Source: SABI01 sp963676605 (GTDB lineage Bacteria; Spirochaetota; Spirochaetia; Sphaerochaetales; Sphaerochaetaceae). Taken from it: 64,000 nt of DNA. How positions within the stretch are numbered: position 1 is the stretch's first letter; every line of letters starts with the position of its first letter. Location: positions 1 to 64,000 of the forward strand of contig CAXXSP010000047.1 in assembly GCA_963676605.2 (NCBI GenBank), read 5' to 3'. This document shows, one piece after another, positions 35,494 to 44,736 of the stretch. The notes beneath the pieces are model-generated. The model saw only the letters and a program-made list of their open reading frames with translations, was not told the origin of the DNA and made no database searches. The translations under genes and the position numbers were made by a program.

Positions 35494-36891
35494 TTACACT
35501 TCTTTCGCTTTCTTCCTGAGGTGTCTGAGCTCCAGGAAAAACCAGAGCCCCGTGATTACTGCAGAGAGGGCATCTGCAATGGGGAAAGTCAGCAGCAGCC
35601 CCTGGAGACCGAGGATCGGCGGCAGAATAAGGAGAAGAGGAAGGAGCAGCAGGAACTGCCGGGAGAGGTTCAGGATCAGCGAGGGGACCGCCTTTCCTAT
35701 AACCAGGAAGTAGGTACCACCCACGATCTGCATACCGACAAGAGGAAAGAAGATGACCACATAGCGTATCACTATCGTGACTGTATCAAGCAGGGCTGCA
35801 TCGCTGCTGAATATACCTGCGATGAACCGGGGGAAAAGCATCAGGAACACGAACCCGGTGGTTGTATACAGAGTCGCAGCCACCAGTGTGATGTTCACTG
35901 TCTTCAGCACACGGTTGTACGACTGTGCTCCGTAGTTGAACCCGGCGATCGGCTGGAACCCCTGGATCAGCCCGAACAGCGGCATGAACAGGAACATGAT
36001 GAGACGGTTTATGACCCCGTAGGCTGCAATATAGAGTGCACTGCCGTAGATTCCCAGCAGATTGTTTACCAGGATGAAGACAAGACTCTGACCGGACTGG
36101 CGGATGAACGCCGGAATGCCGAGCAGGGTGATCTCTCGCAGCACCTGAGCTTTCGGGATCCAGTGTTTCGGTGCGATCTGGATAAGGGAGCGTTTGAGGA
36201 GGAAGAACCGGGAAGCATAGAGGAAGGAGAGGAACTGACCCGTCACTGTCGCCCATGCGGCTCCTCCCACGCCCATATGGAACACGAAGATATAGACAGG
36301 ATCGAGGATGATATTGGTTATCGCCCCGATAAGCATGACTGTCATGGAGACACTCGCTTTCCCTTCCGCCCTGAGAAGATTGTTCGAGACCATCGCCATT
36401 GCTATAAACGGTGAGCCGATCAGGATGACCCGGAGATAGCTTGCGGCATGGATTCGCATGGAGCCTTCTGCTCCGAGAAGATTGAGCAGAGGTTCGAGAA
36501 AGAGCGTGCCCAGTACCAGCGTCAGCAGACCGAGCACCAGAGCAAGAGCGAATGCATTACCTGCGGCACGTCTGGCCTGTGAATCATTACCTGCCCCGAG
36601 GGCTCTCGAGACGATCGAGGCAGCTCCCTGCCCTATCGACATACCGAAAGCCATGACGATCATCTGCGCCGGAAAAGCCAGCGCCAGCCCCCCGATGGCT
36701 TCGGTCCCGACACCCCGCCCGATGAAGATCGTATCGACAAGATTATAGAGACCGTTCACAGCCATCGCGACGATGCCTGGAACAGACAGCTTTACAAGAA
36801 GAGATCCGATAGGGTCCTGACCGAGAGCAGCCCTCCCGTCACGTCTATTTTCAGCAGCAGGCTTTGCACCTGATAATTGTGTTGTACTCAT
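35494..36891 (-). CDS. MATE-family multidrug/cation antiporter
   Basis: 465 residues with about twelve helices in two halves (LSVPGIVAMAVNGLYNLVDTIFIG in parts; TLLGIPAFIRQSGQSLVFILVN in parts), the usual MATE layout. Exports drugs or small metabolites in exchange for Na+ or H+. Single gene, upstream of the sugar operon on the same strand but separated by 297 bases. Weak ribosome site (GAG, about 9 bases away). Substrate unknown. Confidence 0.9.
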   Translation of the reverse strand: MSTTQLSGAKPAAENRRDGRAALGQDPIGSLLVKLSVPGIVAMAVNGLYNLVDTIFIGRGVGTEAIGGLALAFPAQMIVMAFGMSIGQGAASIVSRALGAGNDSQARRAAGNAFALALVLGLLTLVLGTLFLEPLLNLLGAEGSMRIHAASYLRVILIGSPFIAMAMVSNNLLRAEGKASVSMTVMLIGAITNIILDPVYIFVFHMGVGGAAWATVTGQFLSFLYASRFFLLKRSLIQIAPKHWIPKAQVLREITLLGIPAFIRQSGQSLVFILVNNLLGIYGSALYIAAYGVINRLIMFLFMPLFGLIQGFQPIAGFNYGAQSYNRVLKTVNITLVAATLYTTTGFVFLMLFPRFIAGIFSSDAALLDTVTIVIRYVVIFFPLVGMQIVGGTYFLVIGKAVPSLILNLSRQFLLLLPLLLILPPILGLQGLLLTFPIADALSAVITGLWFFLELRHLRKKAKEV

Positions 36892-37187
36892 TTCGTGATA
36901 CTCTACATCATTATGATAGATAACTCCACACGGTATGATTATATCCCGAAGGTTTTCTCTTTATGACTTCAGCTGGAGCAGAATCCTCCCGCCTCCCTGT
37001 ACCTAAAAGTTTATGGCTGAGTCATCCTGGCTGTCTCAGAAATGCAGTATTGCCGATGCGTCAATTATGTATTAGTTTTGAAGAGAAAATCAGATCATGA
37101 AAATCCCGGTCTGCATGAGCAAGATAAGAAGCCTGCCTGTCGGGAACAGGAAGAAAGAACTATTTGATTTTCAGGAGAAGAGATACG
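36892..37187. other. 296-base gap, nothing recognised
   Basis: Divergent gap between the MATE gene (-) and the CoA-binding gene (+). No RNA gene or strong hairpin was seen. Promoters for both neighbours must lie here; TTGCCG near 37052 is a possible -35 but has no convincing -10. Confidence 0.3.
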
Positions 37188-37562
37188 ATGAAAGAACGTG
37201 TAGTAGTGCTGGGCGCAAGTGCAAAACCTGAAAGATATTCCTATAAAGCAGTAGAGCTTCTGACGAAGCATGGTCATACACCGCTTCCCGTCTCTCTGAG
37301 AGATGACGAAATCCTCGGCCACAAGGCATTCAGGAACATTTCTGAGATCACCGGAAAGGTTGATACAGTCACTCTTTACGTGAATCCAAGAATCCTCTCG
37401 GAAGAGATCGAAAGTATTATCGCCCTGAAACCGGCACGTGTTATCATGAACCCCGGGACAGAGTCCGATGAAGCTGCCGAGCAGTTCAGAGCACATGGCA
37501 TACGGGTTGTTTTCGCCTGTACCCTTGTTCTCCTTTCGACCGATCAGTTTCTGACTGTCTGA
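37188..37562 (+). CDS. CoA-binding domain protein (YccU-like)
   Basis: 124 residues, a single Rossmann-like CoA-binding domain: VVVLGASAKPERYSYKAVELL, then VTLYVNPRILSEEI and ARVIMNPGTESDEA, matching the small YccU/HcgN class. Function in these proteins is poorly defined. Start at 37188, with AGGAG 9 bases upstream. Single gene. Confidence 0.85.
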   Translation: MKERVVVLGASAKPERYSYKAVELLTKHGHTPLPVSLRDDEILGHKAFRNISEITGKVDTVTLYVNPRILSEEIESIIALKPARVIMNPGTESDEAAEQFRAHGIRVVFACTLVLLSTDQFLTV

Positions 37563-37655
37563 CCGACAGCCGACTTCTATCCTCAGGAAAGCTTAAACCC
37601 AAGACGTACCGTTCTTGCAGGACAGATTGTCACCTGTCTGAAGATAGTGCGTTTT

Positions 37656-37721
37656 CTGAATTCTGACTGTAGATCCACAGATGGAAATGCCTTTGATGGG
37701 GAGAATACCGATTTTCACTGA
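37656..37721 (+). pseudogene. Possible remnant of a HigB toxin C terminus
   Basis: Directly before higA, an open stretch reads TDGNAFDGENTDFH then TGA. This resembles the usual end of HigB (DGNAYDVxYxDYH, stop). Upstream, the rest of a toxin cannot be read: no long frame, and cysteine-rich sequence in place of the conserved core. If it is a remnant, the toxin was lost and the antitoxin kept. The match is short and the identification is tentative. Confidence 0.35.
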
Positions 37722-37733
37722 CAGGAGGGAAGT

Positions 37734-38036
37734 ATGAAAGAAGCACTGATTGAATTATCAACTCCGGGAGAAGTTCTCAAAGAGGAGTTTCTGGATCCCA
37801 TGGGAATCACCCCCTATGCAGTGGCAAAAGGTATTTTCGCAGATCCTCCAAGAATAGCAGCGATTATCAAGGGTAAGCGAAAGATAACGGCTGATACCGC
37901 ATTACGATTTTCGAAGTTTTTTGGGAAATCTGCGGAATTCTGGATGAATATACAGAGCAGGTACGAACTTGAATTGCTCTCTGAGAACACGGACTCAAAT
38001 ATCAATAAAATTTCCAGAGTTCATATTGCTTCATAG
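37734..38036 (+). CDS. higA: HigA-family antitoxin, without an intact toxin partner
   Basis: 100 residues, typical HigA: TPGEVLKEEFLDPMGITPYAVAKG in parts, helix-turn-helix (PRIAAIIKGKRKITADTALRFSKFFG in parts), then FWMNIQSRYELE. HigA binds and neutralises the HigB ribosome-dependent RNase and represses its own promoter. GGAGGG precedes the ATG. No HigB gene is adjacent; a 170-base upstream gap holds only a possible remnant. A strong terminator lies downstream. Confidence 0.9.
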   Translation: MKEALIELSTPGEVLKEEFLDPMGITPYAVAKGIFADPPRIAAIIKGKRKITADTALRFSKFFGKSAEFWMNIQSRYELELLSENTDSNINKISRVHIAS

Positions 38037-38208
38037 TTGTTTAACGGAGACTAAATCCTTTTTCAATTCCTTATTGCAGGATCCTTCAGTAATTATTATG
38101 AGAGATTGCGCCAGTTGGTGTACGTAATTTTGAAACCATCCGGTACAGAACCGCAAGCCGGATGATGTTTAAGGACGGATGCTAGGGTAATTCCCACCTT
38201 TCCGATTA

Positions 38209-38261
38209 AGCAGAGCAGAAGTTATCCTTAACTTCTGTTCTGCTGAGTCTATATTTTTTAA
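38209..38261. terminator. Strong terminator after higA
   Basis: AGCAGAGCAGAAGTTA (38209-38224), loop TCCT, TAACTTCTGTTCTGCT (38229-38244): a 16-base stem with a single G-U pair, followed by GAGTCTATATTTTTT. It may also stop transcription from the minus-strand gene at 38282. Confidence 0.85.
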
Positions 38262-38281
38262 CAGGAAGTAGTTCAACTGAC

Positions 38282-38818
38282 TTAAAAAATATTAAAATAT
38301 ACAGAGAGGATCAACAAGCCCTGAGCATTATCACTTTCATCCGGAATAATGTATCTGAGACTGCTTGTCATGCTATCCGATACATAATCTGCAACGAGGC
38401 ATAGTCCACCGGTTTCCACTTCAGCCAATGTCTCAGTTTCCCCCATGTATTCTACCGTCATCTCCTCTGAGATGTATGAGTATCCGGCGCCGATTTTAAA
38501 GGTGTTTGTTTCCGAGGTCATAAACGGATATGAGAGTGCTCCGGAAATGAGCATGACCTTACTTTTCAGTTCAACCTCGCTCGGGAGGGATATTCCTTGC
38601 ATCTCCGGTTTAATGAAGATCAAATCAAAATAACCGGATATATAATCGTTAACTCCCAAGTACACTGATCCACCGTATCCGGGCTTCAGATCAATATTTT
38701 CCTGCAAAGGAATGGTAATATTCCCACCTGCTCCAAGTGAGACGTCTGTTGCGGCAAAAAGAGCAACTTGAGATACACATACAACCAGAATACATAGAAA
38801 AACTAATGATCGTTTCAT
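38282..38818 (-). CDS. Small secreted protein, predicted outer membrane beta barrel
   Basis: 178 residues. Signal peptide (KRSLVFLCILVVCVSQVALFA in parts), then alternating short strands rich in glycine and aromatic residues (YGGSVYLGVNDYISGYFDLIF in parts; FKIGAGYSYISEEMTV; LILSVYFNIF at the end). A C-terminal Phe and strands ending in aromatics suggest a barrel of about eight strands. Start 38818 has GGAGG upstream. An inverted repeat TTTCAGAA...TTCTGAAA (38849-38874) lies in its promoter region. Family not recognised. Confidence 0.65.
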   Translation of the reverse strand: MKRSLVFLCILVVCVSQVALFAATDVSLGAGGNITIPLQENIDLKPGYGGSVYLGVNDYISGYFDLIFIKPEMQGISLPSEVELKSKVMLISGALSYPFMTSETNTFKIGAGYSYISEEMTVEYMGETETLAEVETGGLCLVADYVSDSMTSSLRYIIPDESDNAQGLLILSVYFNIF

Positions 38819-39196
38819 ACACTCCTCCATGGAAAAAATTATTATCTGTTTCAGAACCTTTATCATTTCTGAAATCATTCATCCGCAGGACACCTGCGCC
38901 TGTACAATAATTGGAGAAGAAGGAGTGAGCAGAACGCTAATTTGTACCCGTATAGTTCACACTCTACTGCTCAAACAGTATATGTATAACCACGTCTTTT
39001 CGCAGGCTCTAACTTTAATACCTGTAATTATGATAATATTTCAGAAGAGAATACAAGTCAATAGAATCATCAGGCATCTTGTTAGGGGACAGATCTTCAT
39101 CATAGCTCCCATCGTGTATCTGGTGATGAGGTGACATACAGAAGACAGATTCAATTCACCTGATACACCTAAGCATATAGGCCCCGGACTTCTCTC
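38819..39196. other. 378-base AT-rich gap
   Basis: No gene is supported here; the only open frame is 101 codons and lacks a ribosome site. TTTCAGAA (38849-38856) and TTCTGAAA (38867-38874) are perfect 8-base arms 10 bases apart, about 30-56 bases upstream of the barrel gene, a possible operator. Confidence 0.35.
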
Positions 39197-40048
39197 TCAG
39201 TTGAGGTTAAGCTGGTCCTTGATCTCGAGCAGAGGCAGGTAGGCGTCTGCTTCAAAGCTCTCGAAGCCTTCGAAGCCGGCGCTGGCAAGGGCTGCCCGCC
39301 CTTCAGGGGTCTCATCCATGGAGAGAAGCGTCTCGGTAAGGGTGTCGATAGTCGCCTGGTTGACGTTGCTGTTGACAATGAACGGTCCGAGGGGAAAGGG
39401 AGAGCTTACATGGAACACCTCGAGGTGCTCCCTCAGCACAGCAGGCTGTTCATTATAGATGAACGAGGCGCTCACCCCCGCGTCGGCAGTCCGGTTGAGT
39501 ACGGAGAGAATGAGGGAGTCCTGCTTACTGATGATAATAAGCTCACCGAAATCGCGTTCGACATCGAGCCCCTGGGTTCTGAAGATGTAGTGGGGAATCA
39601 GATAACTGCTTGTCGAATAGGGGTCCCCGAGAGCAACTACCTTCCCGCTCAGATCTCTGATACTGTTGATACCGCTGTCCTTGCGTGCAAAGAAATAGGA
39701 CTGATAGTCCCGTGAGTGCTCTATGACTCTCGCTCCGATGGGTATGACTTTGCCATACGGAAGGATCCTGAGGTAGGAGTAGGCATTGAGGATACCGAAA
39801 TCGATCTCCTGGTTGATGAAGGCCTTCTGCATCTCGCTGAATGTCTGCTTGTGGATGAACTCGATATCGGCATCAAGGGCTTCCGAGAGAACGTTCATCA
39901 TCGGTTTCATCCGCCTGATCAGCATCTCACCGCTCTGGGAGGATGAATAGCCGAAACTGTAGGTCGAACGGGTTGCACCAGACAGCGGTAGAACCGAGGC
40001 GATGAAAATAGCGAGAAGCAGAAACACTCTTATTGAACCAGAACGCAA
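39197..40048 (-). CDS. PhnD-like periplasmic binding protein, without its own ABC transporter
   Basis: 283 residues. Signal peptide (FLLLAIFIASVLPLSG), then the phosphate/phosphite/phosphonate binding fold: FGYSSSQSGEMLIRRMKPM in parts, INQEIDFGILNAYSYLRI, LSGKVVALGDPYSTSSYL in parts, DAGVSASFIYNEQ. A TTG start is used; AGGGAGG lies 6 bases upstream and no ATG fits. It follows the Na/phosphate cotransporter gene by 42 bases on the same strand; no phnC or phnE is nearby. It may sense or deliver phosphate or a phosphonate. Confidence 0.82.
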   Translation of the reverse strand: MRSGSIRVFLLLAIFIASVLPLSGATRSTYSFGYSSSQSGEMLIRRMKPMMNVLSEALDADIEFIHKQTFSEMQKAFINQEIDFGILNAYSYLRILPYGKVIPIGARVIEHSRDYQSYFFARKDSGINSIRDLSGKVVALGDPYSTSSYLIPHYIFRTQGLDVERDFGELIIISKQDSLILSVLNRTADAGVSASFIYNEQPAVLREHLEVFHVSSPFPLGPFIVNSNVNQATIDTLTETLLSMDETPEGRAALASAGFEGFESFEADAYLPLLEIKDQLNLN

Positions 40049-40090
40049 TGTACACCTCCCTGTAAGTGGATTCCGGAAGTTCCCATGGTA

Positions 40091-41737
40091 TCACATAATT
40101 CTTTGAATTCTAGAGGCAATGTAGGCGATATGTTTATTGATCCTGGCAAAGTAGCTGATCAGGTCAAGGTGAATCGAAGAGGTGGCGATCGAGGCAGCCT
40201 TGCCATCGAACAGCCTCTCGATGTGAAGCTGCTTGTACTTCTCCTCTTCCTTGTTCTTATGAAGTTCAAGAATCGTTTTCACATACTTGATCTCATCATC
40301 CTGCATCGCCTTCTGCAAGAAATCAAAGTTGCGGTGTATCTTGTAGACCAGATGCTGGATCTCGTGAAATCCCTCCTCACTGAAGATCACATTCTGATTG
40401 ATCTTCTTCTGGACCAGTTTCATGATGTTCTTGTCTATGATATCCCCGATCGACTCCAGTTCATTCTGTATGTACAGGTAGTTCATGCTGAGCTGGGACT
40501 GTTTGCTGTCAAGCTCTTCCTGACTGAGAGTGGCAAGGAAAGGAATGATCTGTGAGTGAAGTATGTCCACCTTGGAATCGAGTTCACTCACCCGGTGTAT
40601 CACCTCATCATCCCTGCTCTTGAAACTACCCTTGAGTTCTCTGATCATCTCGGCGATGAACTCCGAGACCCTGATGATCTCCTTTCTAGCCATCATGAAG
40701 GAAAGGTCGACAGACTGCCCGATCAAAGCTTCTTCGAGATACAGCGCTCCAAAGGGCTTTGGCGCTTCACGTTCAGGAAATAGTCTGTTGAACAGTTTCA
40801 CAATCAGACGCAGATTGGGAAACACGATGATATGGTTGATGATCGGCATGAAGGTGAAGCCCATGGCGATCTGACGTGCTACACTGTCAGTACCGAAGAC
40901 CTTCAGTGTCACCCATTTGATCATCCAGATATAGAGTCTCTCTCCGTTATAAGGGATCATCATAAGGATGAACACCCATACGACACCGATGATCTGGAAC
41001 ATCACGTGGATATAGGAAGAGCGTTTCGCTTCCCAGTTCAGCGTGAGACTTCCAAGAATCGCTGTGATACAGGTCCCCACCGCTGCACCGAGATTGATCG
41101 GCACTGCCTGTTCCACCGTGATGGCTCCCGCGATGGCCATCGCTATCGTGATACTCGTTGTCGCCCCAGAAGATTGGATAATCATCGTGAACACGAGACC
41201 GATAAGAACCCCCAGGACCGGAGAATTGATCGTTGCCATGAGACGTATGAACGGCTCGAACTCACGCAACGGACGGAGAGAGGAGGACATCATGTCCATT
41301 CCGAGAAACAGAAGACCGAACATGAAGATCGTCATGGCTATGTACCGGCTTCTTTTGGTCTTCGCCACCAGGCGGTAGATAAACCCCACGAACACAATGA
41401 GGGTGGAGAATTTTGTGATGGAGGGGAACGCTATCAGCTGAGGAAGGAAGGTGGAGCCGAGTTCGGCGCCGAGGGTCACCGCAAGGCTCTGATGGAATGT
41501 CATCAAACCTGCTCCCACCAGAGCGGCTTCCAGGACCGTCGTTGCCGAGGATGACTGATTGACAATCGTGATACCGAGTCCGGTCAGATACCCCCGCACT
41601 GGACCATCGGTCAGTTTCGCCATGATAGATTTCATCTTACTGCCGGCGATCATCGTGAGATTCTTGTTCATCTCCATCATGCCGAACAGAAAAATCGCCA
41701 ATCCTCCGATCAGCGAAAACACATTCCACATACTCAT
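40091..41737 (-). CDS. Na+/phosphate cotransporter family protein with PhoU-like domain
   Basis: 548 residues. Two inverted repeats of the NptA fold carry the signature QSSSATTVLEAALVGAG and QSSGATTSITIAMAIAGA. The C-terminal 200 residues (about 350-545) form a helical PhoU-like bundle. It imports phosphate with sodium; a PhoU domain often regulates it. Start at 41737 (ATGAGTATG), with GGGAG 7 bases upstream. Downstream of tctCBA, past a hairpin, and upstream of a PhnD-like gene. Confidence 0.9.
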   Translation of the reverse strand: MSMWNVFSLIGGLAIFLFGMMEMNKNLTMIAGSKMKSIMAKLTDGPVRGYLTGLGITIVNQSSSATTVLEAALVGAGLMTFHQSLAVTLGAELGSTFLPQLIAFPSITKFSTLIVFVGFIYRLVAKTKRSRYIAMTIFMFGLLFLGMDMMSSSLRPLREFEPFIRLMATINSPVLGVLIGLVFTMIIQSSGATTSITIAMAIAGAITVEQAVPINLGAAVGTCITAILGSLTLNWEAKRSSYIHVMFQIIGVVWVFILMMIPYNGERLYIWMIKWVTLKVFGTDSVARQIAMGFTFMPIINHIIVFPNLRLIVKLFNRLFPEREAPKPFGALYLEEALIGQSVDLSFMMARKEIIRVSEFIAEMIRELKGSFKSRDDEVIHRVSELDSKVDILHSQIIPFLATLSQEELDSKQSQLSMNYLYIQNELESIGDIIDKNIMKLVQKKINQNVIFSEEGFHEIQHLVYKIHRNFDFLQKAMQDDEIKYVKTILELHKNKEEEKYKQLHIERLFDGKAASIATSSIHLDLISYFARINKHIAYIASRIQRIM

Positions 41738-41765
41738 ACAGATACTCCCGTAAAAACACTGTGAA

Positions 41766-41786
41766 GGGGTTGTACCGTACAACCCC
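41766..41786 (-). terminator. Hairpin between tctA and nptA
   Basis: GGGGTTGTAC-c-GTACAACCCC is a near-perfect inverted repeat (plus-strand 41766-41786). On the minus strand it is followed 10 bases later by GTTTTTAC. Probably a partial terminator between tctA and the phosphate genes. Confidence 0.5.
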
Positions 41787-41794
41787 CTCGCTGG

Positions 41795-43282
41795 TCAGAT
41801 GGCCGAACCGTTTTCCAGATCAACCTTCGGTGCGGTCAACCAGCTCGAGACAAGCAGGATCACCGTGAGAATGATCAGCACGACGCTTGTGGGGCGTGTG
41901 AAGAAGATCGCCGGAGACCCGCCGCCAAGGAGGATACCCTGTGCAAACCCCTTCTCTGCGATCGGACCGAGGATCAGACCGAGCACGAGAGCGCCCAACG
42001 AGTATCCATACTTGTTCAGGAAGTAGCCAAGCATCGCGAATACGATCATCACTCCCACGTCAAACAGACTGTTCTGGATCGCATAAGTGCCGATCACACT
42101 GAACATGCAGACGACGGGAATCAACAGGGAGGTCGGGATCAGTGATACCTTCGCAAGCTGAGGAGCGAAGTAGAGGCCGAGAAGCAGGAACACAACGTTC
42201 GCCACAAACAAGGACAGAATAAACGGATAGGTGACTCCTGCGAATCGTGTGAAAAGTTCCGGTCCCGGTATCAGCCCCTTGATGATCAGACCTCCCATAA
42301 GGGCGGCAGAGGTTGTATTACCGGGGATACCGAGGGTGAGAAGCGGAATCAGAGACCCACCGGTCACACCGTTGTTACTGCTTTCGGCTGCGGCTATTCC
42401 CTCCAGGGAACCGTTGCCGAACTCATGCTTCTTCTTCGACATCTGCCGCTGTGCCTGGTAGGCCAGGAAGGCTGAGATCGTCGCACCTGCACCGGGAAGA
42501 ATACCGATACCTGTACCCATGAGAGAGCCCAACGCCATCGGTTTACCCAGACCCTTGGGCATCTTCTCCTTCTTGATCACTGCCTTCTCCTTCCCGTTCG
42601 TCTTGACGATCGTCTTCTCACCAGCCAGAAGCAGCATCTGGGCGATACTGAACATCCCGATGAGAGGCGCCATGAAATCGAGACCTTCGTACAGTTCGAG
42701 AAACCCGAAGGTGTAGCGCAGTGAGCCCGAAATCGGGTCAGTACCGATGAGGCTGATCGCCAGTCCAATGAATCCGGAGAGAAGACCCTTGATCATATTC
42801 CCCTTGGCGAACATGACGATACTGGCTAGACCCATGACGGCCAGAAGAAAGTACTCAGGAGGTCCGAAGTTCAAAGCGAAGTAGGCAAGGATCGGAGCGA
42901 AGACCAGAAGGACAGCTGCCGAAACGGTACCGCCCCAGAAACTCGCGACAGCTGACACCTTAAGTGCAATCCCGGCTCGTCCCTTACGAGTGAGCGGGTA
43001 CCCCTCGAAACTCGTAGCCAGAGCGGCAGGAGTACCAGGGGTCGCCATCAGGATCGCCGCGATCGACCCACCGTACATCGAACCGCTGTATGAGCCGCCC
43101 ATCATGGCAAGGCCCATCACCGGATCCATCGTGAACGTTGTGGGAATCAGGATGGCGACAGCCAGTGTGCCGGTCAGACCGGGCATGGCCCCCATCATCG
43201 TACCAAGGAACGTTCCCATGAAGATCGCGATAAGATTCGGTATAGTGAACAGTATTGACAGATATTCAAATGCCATTTCCAT
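41795..43282 (-). CDS. tctA: Tripartite tricarboxylate transporter, large membrane subunit
   Basis: 495 residues, about twelve helices, with the TctA signature GTMMGAMPGLTGTLAVAILIP in parts and GSSYSGSMYGGSIAAIL-like text (MMGGSYSGSMYGGSIAAIL in parts). Carries citrate or another carboxylate with a Na+ or H+ gradient, together with TctB and the binding protein TctC. Start at 43282, with AAAGGAG before it; the longer frame reads into tctB. Confidence 0.93.
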   Translation of the reverse strand: MEMAFEYLSILFTIPNLIAIFMGTFLGTMMGAMPGLTGTLAVAILIPTTFTMDPVMGLAMMGGSYSGSMYGGSIAAILMATPGTPAALATSFEGYPLTRKGRAGIALKVSAVASFWGGTVSAAVLLVFAPILAYFALNFGPPEYFLLAVMGLASIVMFAKGNMIKGLLSGFIGLAISLIGTDPISGSLRYTFGFLELYEGLDFMAPLIGMFSIAQMLLLAGEKTIVKTNGKEKAVIKKEKMPKGLGKPMALGSLMGTGIGILPGAGATISAFLAYQAQRQMSKKKHEFGNGSLEGIAAAESSNNGVTGGSLIPLLTLGIPGNTTSAALMGGLIIKGLIPGPELFTRFAGVTYPFILSLFVANVVFLLLGLYFAPQLAKVSLIPTSLLIPVVCMFSVIGTYAIQNSLFDVGVMIVFAMLGYFLNKYGYSLGALVLGLILGPIAEKGFAQGILLGGGSPAIFFTRPTSVVLIILTVILLVSSWLTAPKVDLENGSAI

Positions 43283-43302
43283 ATGTGTATCTCCTTTAGG
43301 CT

Positions 43303-43734
43303 TTAGGGCATCGGTACCTGAAGCAGTCTGAAGAAGACCACATAGGTGGACAGCAGTATCGTTACAAACGATACTGCCATCACTTTCCACTTCCGGTATC
43401 CCAGCAGCAACGACGTTGCCACCAGGAACGGAATAGTAGAAATCATAAACCCGACATTCAAGAGCAGCAGCACCATGTATACGGTCATGAGACCGACAAG
43501 GCCGAAGAAGTAGGACTTGTTGGTGAACAACTCAATCCTCACAGAACTTTTGCGCAGGGAGATAACAAAATCGATTGCAGCCAGAACAGCCATCCCCATG
43601 CCGACGAAGCGGACATACAGTGCGGTGCTGGTCTGAGCCCGTTCAGGAAAGCTTGCCGCGCTCGTGTAGATCACGATGCCGAGAAAGACGAAGAACGCAG
43701 CCAGGGCAAGTTCGCCAGGTTTCTTGTGTACCAT
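43303..43734 (-). CDS. tctB: Tripartite tricarboxylate transporter, small membrane subunit
   Basis: 143 residues with four membrane helices (about 12-28, 42-60, 75-105, 110-138), the usual size and layout of TctB. It lies between tctC and tctA, with no strong ribosome site, so translation is likely coupled to tctC, which stops 6 bases upstream. Confidence 0.87.
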   Translation of the reverse strand: MVHKKPGELALAAFFVFLGIVIYTSAASFPERAQTSTALYVRFVGMGMAVLAAIDFVISLRKSSVRIELFTNKSYFFGLVGLMTVYMVLLLLNVGFMISTIPFLVATSLLLGYRKWKVMAVSFVTILLSTYVVFFRLLQVPMP

Positions 43735-43740
43735 ACTCTA

Positions 43741-44697
43741 TTACCAGGGTTCCTTTGCGAAAATCACTTCCATGTCGGCTTGAAGCTCATCGAGGAACTG
43801 TTCGTACTCGGGTCCGGGCATGTAGGAGAAAGACTGCTGTGAGTCGATGAGGGTCTGGGAGAACTCAGGATCGTTGACAACGTCTTCCATCAGTTTCTCG
43901 AGGACCTGCTTGATATCCTCCGGCACATCCTTCTGGATGACGAAACCACGTGTCCCGCTCATCTTGACGTTGTAGCCCAGTTCCACGCTGGTAGGGATAT
44001 CTGGAAGAGCCTTCTGTCTCTTCGGTCCCAGGATCGCAAGAATCGTGGCATCACCGGCCACATGCTGGGTCTGCATCTGAGAGAAGTTCATGAACGCAAC
44101 ATCAACGTGTCCGCCCAGGATATTCGCCTTCTGCTCAGTGGAACCGCTTGCGGGGATAACCTGGAACTCAACACCGGCAGCATTCTGGAAAAGCATCAGA
44201 GCGAGGTGGTCATCACTGCCGATACCGTTGACTGAAGCAGTCATGGTGTTGTTCTTTGCATACTCGACGAGTTCGTCAAGTGTACTGACCGGAGAACCTT
44301 TGGGAACGACGATGATCGAAGTATCATCGGTGATCATGCTCAGATAGTGGAAGTCATCAAGCGTATAGCGCGCACGACCTGAGACGACGTGAGAAGGCAA
44401 CTGAACCGTGAATACGGTGCCGAGGGTGTAGCCGTCGGGCTTGGCTGCTGCAATGGCTTCGAAGCCCTGCTGTCCGCCGGAACCCGGCTTGTTCACGATA
44501 GCGAAGTTGACTCCGTCAAGATGCTTCTTCGCAACCTGAGCGAAGATACGTGCCATACCGTCAGTGGAACCGCCGGCTCCGGAAGGAACAATGATCTCAA
44601 TGGTCTTTGAGGGATACGGTTTCTCACTCTGACCTTCAGCGAACAGGGAACCTGCCAGTGCGATTCCCAGTACAAGAACTACTAGTACCTTTTTCAT
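43741..44697 (-). CDS. tctC: Tripartite tricarboxylate transporter binding protein
   Basis: 318 residues. Signal peptide ending LFAEGQ. TctC/BugT fold: SKTIEIIVPSGAGGSTDGMAR in parts, FAIVNKPGSGGQQGFEAIA in parts, GHVDVAFMNFSQMQ, PDIPTSVELGYNV. Captures a carboxylate in the periplasm for TctAB. First gene of tctCBA, with AAAGGAG before its ATG, and preceded by a sigma-54 promoter and two activator sites. Confidence 0.93.
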   Translation of the reverse strand: MKKVLVVLVLGIALAGSLFAEGQSEKPYPSKTIEIIVPSGAGGSTDGMARIFAQVAKKHLDGVNFAIVNKPGSGGQQGFEAIAAAKPDGYTLGTVFTVQLPSHVVSGRARYTLDDFHYLSMITDDTSIIVVPKGSPVSTLDELVEYAKNNTMTASVNGIGSDDHLALMLFQNAAGVEFQVIPASGSTEQKANILGGHVDVAFMNFSQMQTQHVAGDATILAILGPKRQKALPDIPTSVELGYNVKMSGTRGFVIQKDVPEDIKQVLEKLMEDVVNDPEFSQTLIDSQQSFSYMPGPEYEQFLDELQADMEVIFAKEPW

Positions 44698-44736
44698 GTG
44701 CGTAACACTCCTTTTATAGGTATTCTTCCCGTCCTA

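Noticed and set aside
38829..39134. 101-codon hydrophobic plus-strand frame in the gap after the barrel-like gene
   Set aside because: No ribosome site, no family resemblance, and AT-rich sequence gives such frames by chance. It also crosses the barrel gene's promoter repeat.
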